Shown piece after piece: positions 42,116-50,786 of a DNA stretch of 64,000 bases (the stretch's first letter is position 1; each line of letters begins with the position of its first letter). A program made the position numbers and the translations under genes. Source of the DNA: CBDCFV01 sp963664625 (lineage in GTDB: Bacteria; Chloroflexota; Dehalococcoidia; Lucifugimonadales; UBA3495). The notes under the pieces were generated by a model that had not been told where the DNA came from, did no database searches, and worked only from the letters and a program-made list of their open reading frames with translations. The DNA lies in assembly GCA_963664625.1 (NCBI GenBank), contig OY761541.1:2418001-2482000 (forward strand), given 5' to 3'.

Positions 42116-43453
42116 ATGCCAGAGACGATCAGGGAGGAGTACATCAGGAAAAACCCGCGCTCGGCAGAACTATATCCCAGGTTCACGGAACTGTTCCCTT
42201 CGGGCGGCGCGGGCCACGACGGCTACGTGGCCGCTCCCTTCCCGATAACCATTGCCAGGGGCCAGGGGCCACGGAAGTGGGACGTGGACGGAAACGAGTA
42301 TATCGACTACGGGTTGGGGTCCGCTTCTTTGCTGTTGGGCCATTCCCATCCCGAAGTTGTGGAGGCGCTTACCCGCGCCGCGCCCGTCGGCTCCCACTTC
42401 GGCGCGCCCGTGGAGTCTATGTTGGAGTGGGGCGAAAGGGTATGCAATCTTATACCCTGCGCCGACAAGGTGCGTTTCGTCGCCTCGGGCGCCGAAGCCA
42501 CCATGCTCTCCATGCGCATCGCCAGGGCCTACACCGGAAAGGAGAAGATCATCCGGTGGGAGTCCCACTACCACGGCTGGCACGACTACGTAATGCCCGG
42601 CAACCTGCCGCCCTTCGACTCCCCCGCATCCATCGGCATTCCTCAAGGTGCGGTTGACTCGGTGATAGTGCTGCCGCCCGACCTCAACGTGCTTGAAGAG
42701 ACCCTGGCCAACAACAACAACATCGCCGGCGTAATCACTGAGGGGTCCGGCGCATCTTACGGCACGGTGCCTCGGCAAGAGGGCTTCGTGGAAGGCGTAA
42801 GGGAACTTACGCGGAAGCACGGCGTCGTGATGATCCTGGACGAGGTTATCACCGGCTTCCGATGGAGTCCCGGCGGCCTGCAACAGTGGCTCGGCATCGA
42901 GCCTGACCTTTGCACCATGGCCAAAATCCTCACCGGCGGCCTTCCCGGCGGTGCGGTGGCTGGCCGCGACGACGTAATGCAGGTGATGGTACAGACCGGC
43001 GACCGCCAGCACGACCGCTACGAGCGGGTGCTGCACGGCGGTACCTTCAACGCCAATCCCTACTGCGCAGCCACCGGCAACGCCGCCCTGCGCATCGCCG
43101 CCACCGGCGAGATGCAGGCCCAAGCCGACCGCATGGCCGAGAGGCTGAGGGTGGGGCTCCGCCGGATCGTTGACCGCCACGAGATAGCGGCCGCCGTCTA
43201 CGGCGAGTCCTCCACCTTCCACATCTACTTCGGAGGCCGGTCAATCGAGGGCCTGGACGCCAACACCCTGAAGAACGCGCCCCCGGAAGTCCAGACCGCC
43301 TTCCGCCAAGCGTTGCAGGTCAGGGGCGTCGACCTCATGTCCCGTACCAGCGGCGTCCTCTCCGGCGTCCATACCGAAGCCGACATCGACACCAGCCTGG
43401 AAGCCTTCGACGGTGCAATAAAGGCCATGATCGACGAGGGGATAGTGAGTTAG
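42116..43453 (+). CDS. Class III aminotransferase, glutamate-1-semialdehyde aminomutase-like
   Basis: 445 aa PLP enzyme. Seen: G-N-E-Y-I-D-Y-G-L-G-S near residue 60, F-V-A-S-G-A-E-A-T-M near 125 (PLP phosphate), M-I-L-D-E-V-I-T-G-F-R near 243, and the lysine region T-M-A-K-I-L-T-G-G-L-P-G-G near 268. It is most like HemL but no other haem genes are near, and many such paralogues act on other amino compounds. The start is the ATG at 42116 with GGAGGAGACC directly upstream; the ATG at 42101 lies before that site. Confidence 0.87.
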   Translation: MPETIREEYIRKNPRSAELYPRFTELFPSGGAGHDGYVAAPFPITIARGQGPRKWDVDGNEYIDYGLGSASLLLGHSHPEVVEALTRAAPVGSHFGAPVESMLEWGERVCNLIPCADKVRFVASGAEATMLSMRIARAYTGKEKIIRWESHYHGWHDYVMPGNLPPFDSPASIGIPQGAVDSVIVLPPDLNVLEETLANNNNIAGVITEGSGASYGTVPRQEGFVEGVRELTRKHGVVMILDEVITGFRWSPGGLQQWLGIEPDLCTMAKILTGGLPGGAVAGRDDVMQVMVQTGDRQHDRYERVLHGGTFNANPYCAATGNAALRIAATGEMQAQADRMAERLRVGLRRIVDRHEIAAAVYGESSTFHIYFGGRSIEGLDANTLKNAPPEVQTAFRQALQVRGVDLMSRTSGVLSGVHTEADIDTSLEAFDGAIKAMIDEGIVS

Positions 43454-43564
43454 CGCCCCGGCTCTCGTTGAGATAATGGTGGGTAAAAGATTCCGGTCGT
43501 TTCGACCTTGGAGTTGGGACGACCGGTTATTTATATTCTTGGCCGGGAATTTCCCAAGGAAGCC

Positions 43565-43798
43565 ATGATGATTACCGTAAACGTCCATGAGGCAAAGACT
43601 AACCTGTCACGCCTGCTGGCGCGTATTGAAGCTGGCGAAGAGGTTGTAATTGCCCGCAACGGCCATCCGGTCGCCCGCTTGGTGAAATACCAACGGAAGG
43701 CCCAGCGGCAATTCGGGGCTTGGGCGGGGCGCATCACCGTTGACGACAGCTTCTTTGACCCGCTACCCGAGGAAGAACTGGCTACTTGGGAGGAGTAG
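43565..43798 (+). CDS. Phd/YefM-type antitoxin, orphan
   Basis: 77 aa. N-terminal T-V-N-V-H-E-A-K-T-N-L-S-R-L-L-A-R-I-E-A-G-E-E-V is the DNA-binding domain of the Phd/YefM family, followed by V-I-A-R-N-G-H-P-V-A-R-L and an acidic C-terminus that would neutralise a toxin. The partner toxin should start right after, and only about 10 codons of a VapC-like start remain there, so the antitoxin is an orphan. Confidence 0.87.
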   Translation: MMITVNVHEAKTNLSRLLARIEAGEEVVIARNGHPVARLVKYQRKAQRQFGAWAGRITVDDSFFDPLPEEELATWEE

Positions 43799-43801
43799 CG
43801 G

Positions 43802-43831
43802 TTGAGGCTTCCTCCGGATACGCACGCCTAC
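43802..43831 (+). pseudogene. Stub of a VapC-type toxin gene
   Basis: TTG-initiated frame gives L-R-L-P-P-D-T-H-A-Y, like the PIN-domain start M-x-L-L-L-D-T-H-A-x of VapC toxins that follow Phd-type antitoxins. It then runs into the 3' end of the convergent NHL gene, so nearly the whole toxin has been deleted. Confidence 0.55.
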
Positions 43832-44706
43832 CGCTGCCGCACGTACTTGTCCACCGTCTGGGAGAAGTTGGTTGCCAAGTAAATGTCCCCGTGAACGTCT
43901 ACCCAACTGCCGTGGCCGTTGGGGGCGTCCCAGCGGGCTATAACTTCGCCCTGTTTGGACATCAGGCTGACCCGACCTGACAGACCTGAAACTCCGCCCT
44001 CGCTGACGTAGATGATCCCGTCGGCGTCCACGGATATGTCCTGGGGACGCCGCAGGTCGGGCCAGACAGCCCGGAATTCGCCCTCGGCGGAAAAGACCTG
44101 GATGCGGTTGTTTTCCCGGTCGCAGACGTAGACCGTTCCGTCCCCGTCAATCAATACGCTGTGGGGCAGGTGGAAGTGCCCGGCGTCGGTCTTGCCCGGC
44201 TCGCCCCATGACTGTATCAACGTGCCGTCGGCGGAGAAGCGGTGCATCCGGGCGTTCCGATATCCGTCGGACACGTAAAGGTCGCCGGACGGTGCAGGAG
44301 CCATTTCTGTGGGGTAGTTGAAAGGCCCGGCGGCGCGGGGGACCAAGTCTCCCATGTTTTCACAGCCGGTGTCCGAGTGGACACCGCGGGTCCCGATGAC
44401 CTGAAGCGCCTTGCCGTCCAGTGTGAACTTCAGCACTACCGAGTCGGCCCGGTCGGTCAGGTAGATAACGTCGTCGTAGATGCAAAGTCCGTGGGGGTCG
44501 GTTATGGCGCTGACGCCCCACGAGTCGAGGTAGTTGCCGTCGCGGTCGAATATCAGAACCGGCGGGTCCTTGCGCTGGAAAACGAACACCCGGTCCTGCG
44601 AGTCCGTCGATACCGCACTGGTGTCGCCGAAGGTCATGCCGGAGGGCAGTTTGGCCCAACTTTCGATGTGTTCATAGGTGTAATTGCCGCTGCCTACTAT
44701 CGCCAT
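43828..44706 (-). CDS. NHL-repeat beta-propeller protein (copy 2)
   Basis: 292 aa with five or six NHL repeats, for example F-H-L-P-H-S-V-L-I-D-G-D-G-T-V-Y-V-C-D and R-R-P-Q-D-I-S-V-D-A-D-G-I-I-Y-V-S-E. GAGGGGAA precedes the ATG. It resembles the copy at 25.5-26.5 kb only in repeat pattern. These propellers are often peptidyl-glycine lyase-like or ligand-binding; no catalytic residues can be assigned here. Confidence 0.87.
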   Translation of the reverse strand: MAIVGSGNYTYEHIESWAKLPSGMTFGDTSAVSTDSQDRVFVFQRKDPPVLIFDRDGNYLDSWGVSAITDPHGLCIYDDVIYLTDRADSVVLKFTLDGKALQVIGTRGVHSDTGCENMGDLVPRAAGPFNYPTEMAPAPSGDLYVSDGYRNARMHRFSADGTLIQSWGEPGKTDAGHFHLPHSVLIDGDGTVYVCDRENNRIQVFSAEGEFRAVWPDLRRPQDISVDADGIIYVSEGGVSGLSGRVSLMSKQGEVIARWDAPNGHGSWVDVHGDIYLATNFSQTVDKYVRQR

Positions 44707-44781
44707 TTGCGTTCCCCTCTTATAAGCCTATAAACCAAGGCTGAAGTATTGATTGATAGTCTGCCGGAGACTCAAGGGTTA

Positions 44782-44833
44782 AATGGATGCCCGCCCTCGC
44801 CTTTGCGGGGGTGACGTTCCTTCGCGGGAATGA
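44782..44833. repeat. Degenerate palindromic repeat
   Basis: GGATGCCCGCC...GCGGGGGTGACGTTCCTTCGCGGGAATGACA: a worn relative of the 20-bp palindrome with a half copy attached. Confidence 0.6.
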
Positions 44834-44864
44834 CAGTGCGCCGGGGCGCCAGTCTCACATTACG

Positions 44865-45830
44865 CTAAGGTGTCAGGATCACCTTCCCGCGGGTGCCCCG
44901 GTTGGCCAAGTGCTGGTGCGCCGAGGCCACATCCGACATCGGCAGCACCCTGTCCACCACCAGCCTGGCTTTGCCGTCGGCCAGCATCGGGAAAATCTCC
45001 GCCATTGCCGCTTGGTGGTCAAGAGTCCCTTGGGGCGACCGTCCGATGCTGAACCCGATGACGGTGCGGTTGGCGGAAAAAATGTCGGCGGCCGGCAGAT
45101 TTGCCGGCGTGCCGGATGCGTTGCCGTAGGTGATCAACCGTCCGTAGGGCGCGATGCAACGGACGCTCTTTTCCAGCACCGGCCCGCCCACGCATTCAAG
45201 AACCAATTCCACACCCTGCCCGCCGCTTTCGCGGCCCACCTCCTCTTCGAAGTCCTGCTCGGTGTAGTTGATGGTCACGTCGGCCCCCAGCGAACGGCAC
45301 AGGTCGAGCTTTTCCTGGGTGGATGCGGTGGCGATGACTCTGGCACCCCAAGCCTTGGCCAACTGTATCGCCACCGTGCCGACACCCGACGCCCCGGCCT
45401 GCACCAGCACCGTATGGCCCGGCTCCAAGTGCCCGCGAGTCTTCAGCAGGTGATACGAGGTCAGGAATACTATTGGCATCCCGCCTGCCTCTACCGGGTC
45501 CACGGTTTCCGGGTATGGGAAAACGAAATTGGCGTTGACCGACACGTACTCGGCTTGCCCTCCGGGTCCCATCGCCATCACCCGCTGGCCCACCGACAGC
45601 CCCGTAACATCCGATCCAACCTCGGCAACAGTGCCAGCCGCCTCCAGCCCCATCGAAGAAGGGAGGTCCGGCCCGGGATAGTTGCCGGACCGCCGCATGA
45701 TGTCGGCGTAGTTGACGCCCGCTGCATCCACCTTGATGAGGACTTGGTGGGGTCTGGGTTTGGGGTCGGCGGCTTCCTCCCATTTCAGGACGTCTACGCC
45801 GCCGAACTCGTTTATGCGGACCGCTTTCAT
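44865..45830 (-). CDS. Zinc-type alcohol dehydrogenase / quinone oxidoreductase family protein
   Basis: 321 aa of the MDR superfamily, quinone oxidoreductase branch (no structural zinc cysteines visible). N-terminus M-K-A-V-R-I-N-E-F-G-G, then V-D-A-A-G-V-N-Y-A-D-I, the NADPH motif A-G-A-S-G-V-G-T-V-A near residue 144, and the signature G-S-D-V-T-G-L-S-V-G-Q-R-V. It probably reduces quinones or enones with NADPH. GGAGGAG lies just upstream of the ATG. Confidence 0.9.
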   Translation of the reverse strand: MKAVRINEFGGVDVLKWEEAADPKPRPHQVLIKVDAAGVNYADIMRRSGNYPGPDLPSSMGLEAAGTVAEVGSDVTGLSVGQRVMAMGPGGQAEYVSVNANFVFPYPETVDPVEAGGMPIVFLTSYHLLKTRGHLEPGHTVLVQAGASGVGTVAIQLAKAWGARVIATASTQEKLDLCRSLGADVTINYTEQDFEEEVGRESGGQGVELVLECVGGPVLEKSVRCIAPYGRLITYGNASGTPANLPAADIFSANRTVIGFSIGRSPQGTLDHQAAMAEIFPMLADGKARLVVDRVLPMSDVASAHQHLANRGTRGKVILTP

Positions 45831-45971
45831 AATGACTCCTCCAAGTTAAAGCCTTAGCTACCACAGTAATGGCGCTTAATCGGGAGCGCGCCGGCTGTCT
45901 TTGACTGTGGTTGGCCCGGTCCCGCCATTATATTCGGCCTCGTATGCTGCGGCCAACCGATAGCTGCGCGC

Positions 45972-46000
45972 TTGACGTTCAAAGGGGCCTCAACTAAACT
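45972..46000 (+). promoter_or_regulatory. Sigma70-type promoter of the mgs genes
   Basis: TTGACG, a 17-bp spacer, TAAACT, ending 74 bp before the mgsA start codon; the only strong match in this 244-bp intergenic region. Confidence 0.55.
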
Positions 46001-46074
46001 TGCGGCGTTGTAAAATAAACCCAAGTTGCTTTTGGGCACGGGTATTGCCCTTGGCTGAGGAAAGTTAAAAATAC

Positions 46075-46983
46075 ATGTGCGGCGTTAGCGGGATACTTTA
46101 CAAAAACCGCGGGGAACTGGCTCCCGTAGGCGAGGACTTGGTCAAAATGCTGGAGACCATGACCCATCGGGGGAAGGACTCCAGCGGGATCACCGTGGTT
46201 GGCGAAGACGCTGGTGGTGACCTGGTCCTCCGTATATGGACGGACGACGAGTTGAGTGCCGCGGACATCTTGGCGCGTGCCGAAGATACGGTGATGCGCC
46301 GGGGAGGTGTTGTGGCGTCAAGAGGGACCTGGGGCCAGTTCTTGAGGCTGGCCATTCGTTATGAAGGCGAGATTCCGCCCTTGGCCGAGGCCCTTTTGAA
46401 CACCGAGGGAGTGGCGTTGCACAGCATAGGCCACGTATCCGAGGTCATAAAGGATGTGGGCACGCCCGTCACCATGGACCAGAAGCACTCCATCAGCGGC
46501 ATCAGGGGCACCCACGGCATCGGCCACGTCAGAATGGCTACGGAAAGCCGTGTCGACGTCAACCACGCCCACCCCTTCTGGGCCTATCCGTTTGCCGACG
46601 TTACCGTGGTCCACAACGGACAGCTTACCAACTACCACAAGTTGAAGCGCATGTTCGAGGACCAGGGTCACCATTTCCAGACAGGGAACGACTCGGAGCT
46701 TATCGCCGTCTACTTGGCCGACAAACTGGCCCGCGGAGACTCGTTGAATGATACCCTGCAAGCGTCCTTGGAAGACTTGGACGGTACTTTTACCTATTTG
46801 GTGGCGACCCGCGACGGCTTGGGCTACGCCAAGGACCAGTGGTCGGCCAAGCCGTTGGTTACGATAGAGACGGACGATGTCGTTGCCATTGCGTCGGAAG
46901 AGGTGGCGTTGCGGGAGATATTCTCCGACGAGATCGACCGGCTGGAGCCTCAGAACTACGAGGTTATGACTTGGTCACTTTAG
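46075..46983 (+). CDS. mgsA: Glutamine amidotransferase subunit of N-methylglutamate synthase (MgsA/GlxB-like)
   Basis: 302 aa class II (Ntn) amidotransferase. It starts Met-Cys-Gly-Val-Ser-Gly, so Cys2 would become the catalytic N-terminal nucleophile. Further on: H-R-G-K-D-S-S-G-I near residue 32, G-I-G-H-V-R-M-A-T-E-S near 150 and N-G-Q-L-T-N-Y near 180. This is a split GltB-like domain: the FMN and GXGXG domains are separate genes (mgsC, mgsB). In methylotrophs the three make N-methylglutamate from methylamine or gamma-glutamylmethylamide and 2-oxoglutarate. Alternatively it belongs to a GlxBCD-type system. Confidence 0.85.
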   Translation: MCGVSGILYKNRGELAPVGEDLVKMLETMTHRGKDSSGITVVGEDAGGDLVLRIWTDDELSAADILARAEDTVMRRGGVVASRGTWGQFLRLAIRYEGEIPPLAEALLNTEGVALHSIGHVSEVIKDVGTPVTMDQKHSISGIRGTHGIGHVRMATESRVDVNHAHPFWAYPFADVTVVHNGQLTNYHKLKRMFEDQGHHFQTGNDSELIAVYLADKLARGDSLNDTLQASLEDLDGTFTYLVATRDGLGYAKDQWSAKPLVTIETDDVVAIASEEVALREIFSDEIDRLEPQNYEVMTWSL

Positions 46984-47654
46984 ATGCCAGCCGGATGCCG
47001 GTCCGCCAGTTGAACCGGGAACTCAAGAAGCTGGCCGCCGAAGGCGCCGAAGTCACCATCCTCAATCCCCGTGCCGGACACAACATCGCGGTAGGCATTC
47101 TGGACGCCTGCAAGATCAACATTCAGGGCAGCGTCGGCTACTACTCCGCCAGCCTGATGGACGGCCCCGAGGTCACCATAGACGGCAACGCCGGTTGGGG
47201 GCTGGGCGACAACCTGATGGCTGGGAAGATTACCGTCACCAAGGATGCCGGAGCTTCTCTTGCGTCCACAATGCGGGGGGGAGAGATCACCGTCAAAGGC
47301 AACGCCGGCGCCCGTGCGGGCATCTCCATGAAGGGCGGCACCCTGGTAGTCGGCGGCAACTCCGGATTCCTTACCGGGTTTATGATGCAGAAAGGACGCA
47401 TCGTTGTCTGCGGCGACGTTGGTGAAGCCGTCGGCGACTCAATGTACGAAGGTGTCATCTACGTCGGTGGTGAGATCGGGTCTTTGGGCAGCGACGCCCA
47501 GATAGTGGACATCTCCGAGTCGGAGCTGCTTGATCTGTGGCAACTGCTGGACGAGCAGGGCATTGAGGACAGGCCACGGTTCACGAAGGTAGTATCGGCC
47601 AAAAGGCTTTACCACTTCGATTCGCTGGAGCGACTGGAGAAGACGGTTATCTGA
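46971..47654 (+). CDS. mgsB: GXGXG-domain subunit of N-methylglutamate synthase (MgsB/GlxC-like)
   Basis: 227 aa right-handed beta-helix like the C-terminal domain of glutamate synthase and FwdC. Repeated G-N-A-G-W-G-L-G-D-N-L-M-A-G, G-N-A-G-A-R-A-G-I-S-M, G-N-S-G-F-L-T-G-F-M-M and G-D-V-G-E-A-V-G-D-S-M segments mark the turns. TTG 46971, 13 nt inside mgsA, is the likely start: it begins M-V-T-L-D-A-S, like relatives, and has GAGG upstream. An ATG at 46995 is the alternative. The overlap implies coupled translation with mgsA. Confidence 0.85.
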   Translation: MVTLDASRMPVRQLNRELKKLAAEGAEVTILNPRAGHNIAVGILDACKINIQGSVGYYSASLMDGPEVTIDGNAGWGLGDNLMAGKITVTKDAGASLASTMRGGEITVKGNAGARAGISMKGGTLVVGGNSGFLTGFMMQKGRIVVCGDVGEAVGDSMYEGVIYVGGEIGSLGSDAQIVDISESELLDLWQLLDEQGIEDRPRFTKVVSAKRLYHFDSLERLEKTVI

Positions 47655-47711
47655 GTGGAGGCGGGGTTAAGCATCTTGGGCGTCGGCTGTGGCTTTCAAC
47701 GGTATCCGCGA

Positions 47712-48761
47712 CTACAGGCCATTGACCACTTCCTCTATTTCTCTCACTTGGCGCACAACGTCAGCCAGGACACGGTCATATTCCACGCCGACGGGCAAAT
47801 AGAGCGGCACGTTATAAGGCCCATTACTTCCATATTCAACCACCGAAGGCACTTTGCCGCGTAATTGAGCCGCGACAACCGGAACAGTGTGGTCAATCCA
47901 CAGCCACAGCGGGGTGTCTCCGCTGGTTGCCCACCGGCCGAAATTCACGCACAAGAACAAATCGCCGGTAACTCCGGTAAACCTGAAATATCGCCCATAG
48001 CCATCCCTTTGCGCCGTGGCCCGTAGTCCCTTGGTGGACATCCAACCTTGCCTGACCCCGTGTCCATCTACCACGTCGTCGATTAGCTGATTAAGCCACT
48101 GAATCCTGCGAGCCAGAGAAGGTCCCAGTTCTTCCGTGTTGATCGGCAGAAACGCATCGTTATCTTCCCGCCGGGCAAGACCCCGAAGTTGCCGAATGTC
48201 TGACGCGACCAGCGAATCGGCTGGCACGGCGGCAGCCAAGCGGTCCATTAAAAAGTCCCAGCTAACCAGCATCAGTCGCTTGTCCGAGTCAACAACTCTG
48301 GCCTTGCGCATCGACTCAACCGTTTCAATCGACTCCAATGTAACCGGCTCCTCTGCCGATTCCATCTGACGCCTGATTTCTTCCCACAGTGTTGTAATTC
48401 GGGTGGCCGGGGCAATGAACATCAGGACTCCTGGCCCCGTTGCATCCAATTGGCCGAAATAACCGCTGGCTTGGCCAAGGAGCAGACTGGCCCAGAATTT
48501 CGACTCGACAATCAAGCAGTTCCGACCATCCTTGTCATAGCCAATCATGTCCGGGCGAGACCCGTCCTCGTAGGTCACCTGTGTTTGGAAATGGACCAAC
48601 GAATCCAAGTTGACGTGCTCATCCCGCAGAAGGAGGTCCAATGCCTCACGGCAAGCAGATGACTTATTCAGAATGAAAGCCAAGGCGTCTGTCGCTGTGT
48701 CCTCCACACGACTTGTCAGTCTAGGCACCAGATAAGCCAGTAACGTATCGTCTTCAGCCAT
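47712..48761 (-). CDS. PD-(D/E)XK nuclease superfamily-like protein
   Basis: 349 aa. Residues about 70-95 read S-R-P-D-M-I-G-Y-D then L-I-V-E-S-K-F-W-A, matching the P-D...E-x-K catalytic core of restriction-endonuclease-fold proteins. The rest is helical with an aromatic C-terminal domain and no helicase or methylase. Such stand-alone proteins occur in defence and mobile loci. It lies on the opposite strand inside the mgs gene set, splitting mgsB from mgsC, so it looks like an insertion. GAGGTGAGAAACA precedes the ATG. Confidence 0.75.
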   Translation of the reverse strand: MAEDDTLLAYLVPRLTSRVEDTATDALAFILNKSSACREALDLLLRDEHVNLDSLVHFQTQVTYEDGSRPDMIGYDKDGRNCLIVESKFWASLLLGQASGYFGQLDATGPGVLMFIAPATRITTLWEEIRRQMESAEEPVTLESIETVESMRKARVVDSDKRLMLVSWDFLMDRLAAAVPADSLVASDIRQLRGLARREDNDAFLPINTEELGPSLARRIQWLNQLIDDVVDGHGVRQGWMSTKGLRATAQRDGYGRYFRFTGVTGDLFLCVNFGRWATSGDTPLWLWIDHTVPVVAAQLRGKVPSVVEYGSNGPYNVPLYLPVGVEYDRVLADVVRQVREIEEVVNGL

Positions 48762-48809
48762 TGTTTCTCACCTCTGTCGTCCGTTATGACGGCTGGTTCG
48801 AGGGTCGAT

Positions 48810-49199
48810 TTACCATTCCCGCGCCGGTCCGGTTGGGTAGTCCTCCGGCTTGCCGGTGTCGCCGGGTTGGATTACAAAGTCGCGGCGGTCGCGGTAGAGG
48901 GGGGCGCGGTTCAGCACGTAGTCTTCGACGCGGGCTTCTTCCAAGTCAAATTCTTCGTAGGGGGTCATTATCCAATATTTGTACTCGCCGATGAAAAGGT
49001 AGGTGTTTTCCATGCGGAAAAATCGCCCGGACACACCCTCGCCCGCCTTCCAGCGTTCCACTATCATTGCCAGCAGGTCGGCGCAATCGTCCTTGCAGGT
49101 AAGGACGTACTGGTGGGGCCAAGTGTCGCGATAGGTGACGGCTTCCCGCCACGGTGCGCGTTCGATAAGCTCGGCAAGGGTTGGGTCCATTCCTGTCAC
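48810..49199 (-). CDS. Hypothetical protein in the inserted mgs segment
   Basis: 129 aa, acidic, no signal or membrane segment. Segments such as Y-R-D-T-W-P-H-Q-Y-V-L, F-R-M-E-N-T-Y-L-F-I-G-E-Y-K-Y-W-I-M and F-V-I-Q-P-G-D-T-G are seen. I recognise no family with certainty; similar small proteins travel with mobile or defence genes. It lies 48 bp upstream of the nuclease-like gene on the same strand, so the two may form a unit. Met at 49190 is another possible start. Confidence 0.6.
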   Translation of the reverse strand: MTGMDPTLAELIERAPWREAVTYRDTWPHQYVLTCKDDCADLLAMIVERWKAGEGVSGRFFRMENTYLFIGEYKYWIMTPYEEFDLEEARVEDYVLNRAPLYRDRRDFVIQPGDTGKPEDYPTGPAREW

Positions 49200-49397
49200 C
49201 TCGGCGGACGTCGGGGGCTTTGCCCAGCGTAGTATACAATAAGCCGTTGAGTGGCTATACTCCCCGCAATCAAGGGGTGTCTACAGATCGACGGACTTGG
49301 ACTGGAGAAGTCCGCCAGCCGCCTTTTCGCCAGTCCGCCAATTTCGGGATATAATCCCCGTAATCCGAGGGAGATTGGACAAGGGAATGGAACACCT

Positions 49398-50699
49398 ATG
49401 GTAATGGACAGCAGCCAAATCTGGTCCCGTTCGATCATCGACGACATTCACGCCAAGGCCGAGTTGGGCCGCTACCGTATACGGGGCTTCAGCACTTTCC
49501 AGAAGGTCACCCACTTCGACGACCTTACCTTTCTCTCCACCGGCCTTACCCGCTTTCCCTTGGAGGGCTACAAGGAGCGGTGCAACACCCGGACCGTCAT
49601 TGGCGGGGCTTATGCTGAGAACCCGCTTGTCTTGGAGACGCCCGTCTACATTACCGGGATGAGCTACGGAGCCCTGTCGGCCAACGCCAAGACCGCCTTG
49701 GGCAAGGCCGCCGCAATGGTTGGCACGGCAAGCTGCACTGGCGACGGCGGAATGCTGCAAAGTGAGCGGGACGCCTCCGACAAGCTGATTTACCAAGTGC
49801 TGCCCAGTCGCTACGGTTTCAACCCTCACCACCTGGCCCAAGCTCAAGCCATTGAGATAGTCGTGGGCCAAGGCGCCAAACCCGGCACCGGCGGGCTTTT
49901 GATGGGCGTCAAGGTGCTGGACGAAATCGCCCGGATGCGGGACCTTCCCGAGGGCATCGACCAGCGCAGCCCTGCTCGCCATCCTGACTGGCTGGGGCCC
50001 GACGACCTGGCCATCAAGATAGAGCAGCTACGGGAGGCGACCGACTGGAGCGTCCCGGTGCATGTGAAGCTCGGGGCCTGCCGGGTGGATGACGACGTAA
50101 AGCTGGCCGCCAAGGCCGGGGCCGATGCCATAGTGATCGACAGCATGGTCGCCGGGACCGGCGCGTCCGCCGAAATACTCCTGGACCACAGCGGCATCCC
50201 CACCGTTCCGGCCATCGTGATGGCTAGGGAGGCGTTGCGTGAGCTGGGCTTGTACGGCAAGGTCAGCCTGATCGCCTCGGGTGGCATCCGCAACGGCGCC
50301 GACGCTGCCAAGGCCCTGGCGCTGGGAGCCGACGCCGTAGCCATCGGCATCGGGGCATTGATAGCCCTCAACTGCAACAAGGAAATTCCCGGCAGCAACT
50401 TCATGGAGGAAGTGGGCGTTCCCGCCGGCCAGTGCAGCCACTGCCAGACGGGCAAGTGTCCCGTAGGCATAACCACCCAGGACCCGGAGTTGATGAAACG
50501 CTTGGACCCGGACGAAGGCGCCGAGCGTGTCGCCAACTTCATAAACTCCATGACCATGGAAATGGCCCTCCTTACCCGTTCTTTGGGCAAGGGAGATGTC
50601 CACAGCCTGGAGCCGGAAGACATGGCGGCCTTGACCATCGAAGCGTCAGCAATGGCCCGGGTGCCGCTGGTCGGCACCAACAAGGTGTTTGGGTGGTAG
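49398..50699 (+). CDS. mgsC: FMN-binding subunit of N-methylglutamate synthase (MgsC/GlxD-like)
   Basis: 433 aa, the TIM-barrel Glu_synthase domain that binds FMN and an iron-sulfur cluster. Seen: Y-I-T-G-M-S-Y-G-A-L-S near residue 90, Q-G-A-K-P-G-T-G-G near 157, K-L-G-A-C-R-V, a G-T-G-A-S-A loop near 252, I-A-S-G-G-I-R-N-G-A-D near 295, and C-S-H-C-Q-T-G-K-C-P-V-G near 352 for the cluster. It is the active subunit that adds the amine to 2-oxoglutarate-derived imine. ATG 49398 is used; the frame is open to 49251 but without similarity. Confidence 0.88.
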   Translation: MVMDSSQIWSRSIIDDIHAKAELGRYRIRGFSTFQKVTHFDDLTFLSTGLTRFPLEGYKERCNTRTVIGGAYAENPLVLETPVYITGMSYGALSANAKTALGKAAAMVGTASCTGDGGMLQSERDASDKLIYQVLPSRYGFNPHHLAQAQAIEIVVGQGAKPGTGGLLMGVKVLDEIARMRDLPEGIDQRSPARHPDWLGPDDLAIKIEQLREATDWSVPVHVKLGACRVDDDVKLAAKAGADAIVIDSMVAGTGASAEILLDHSGIPTVPAIVMAREALRELGLYGKVSLIASGGIRNGADAAKALALGADAVAIGIGALIALNCNKEIPGSNFMEEVGVPAGQCSHCQTGKCPVGITTQDPELMKRLDPDEGAERVANFINSMTMEMALLTRSLGKGDVHSLEPEDMAALTIEASAMARVPLVGTNKVFGW

Positions 50700-50786
50700 C
50701 AGCCGACAGTTCAACGCAATGGCGTCTCGGCGCCATAGTTCAAGCCTCAACCTGCCGAACCACAACTAGGAAAAGGAAAGAACAAA

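Noticed and set aside
42170..43222. Minus-strand frame of 350 codons opposite the aminotransferase
   Set aside because: Antisense; Gly/His/Val-rich without domain.
45831..46074. Riboswitch or small RNA in the leader of mgsA
   Set aside because: Only a promoter is visible; no conserved riboswitch core was recognised in this 244-bp region.
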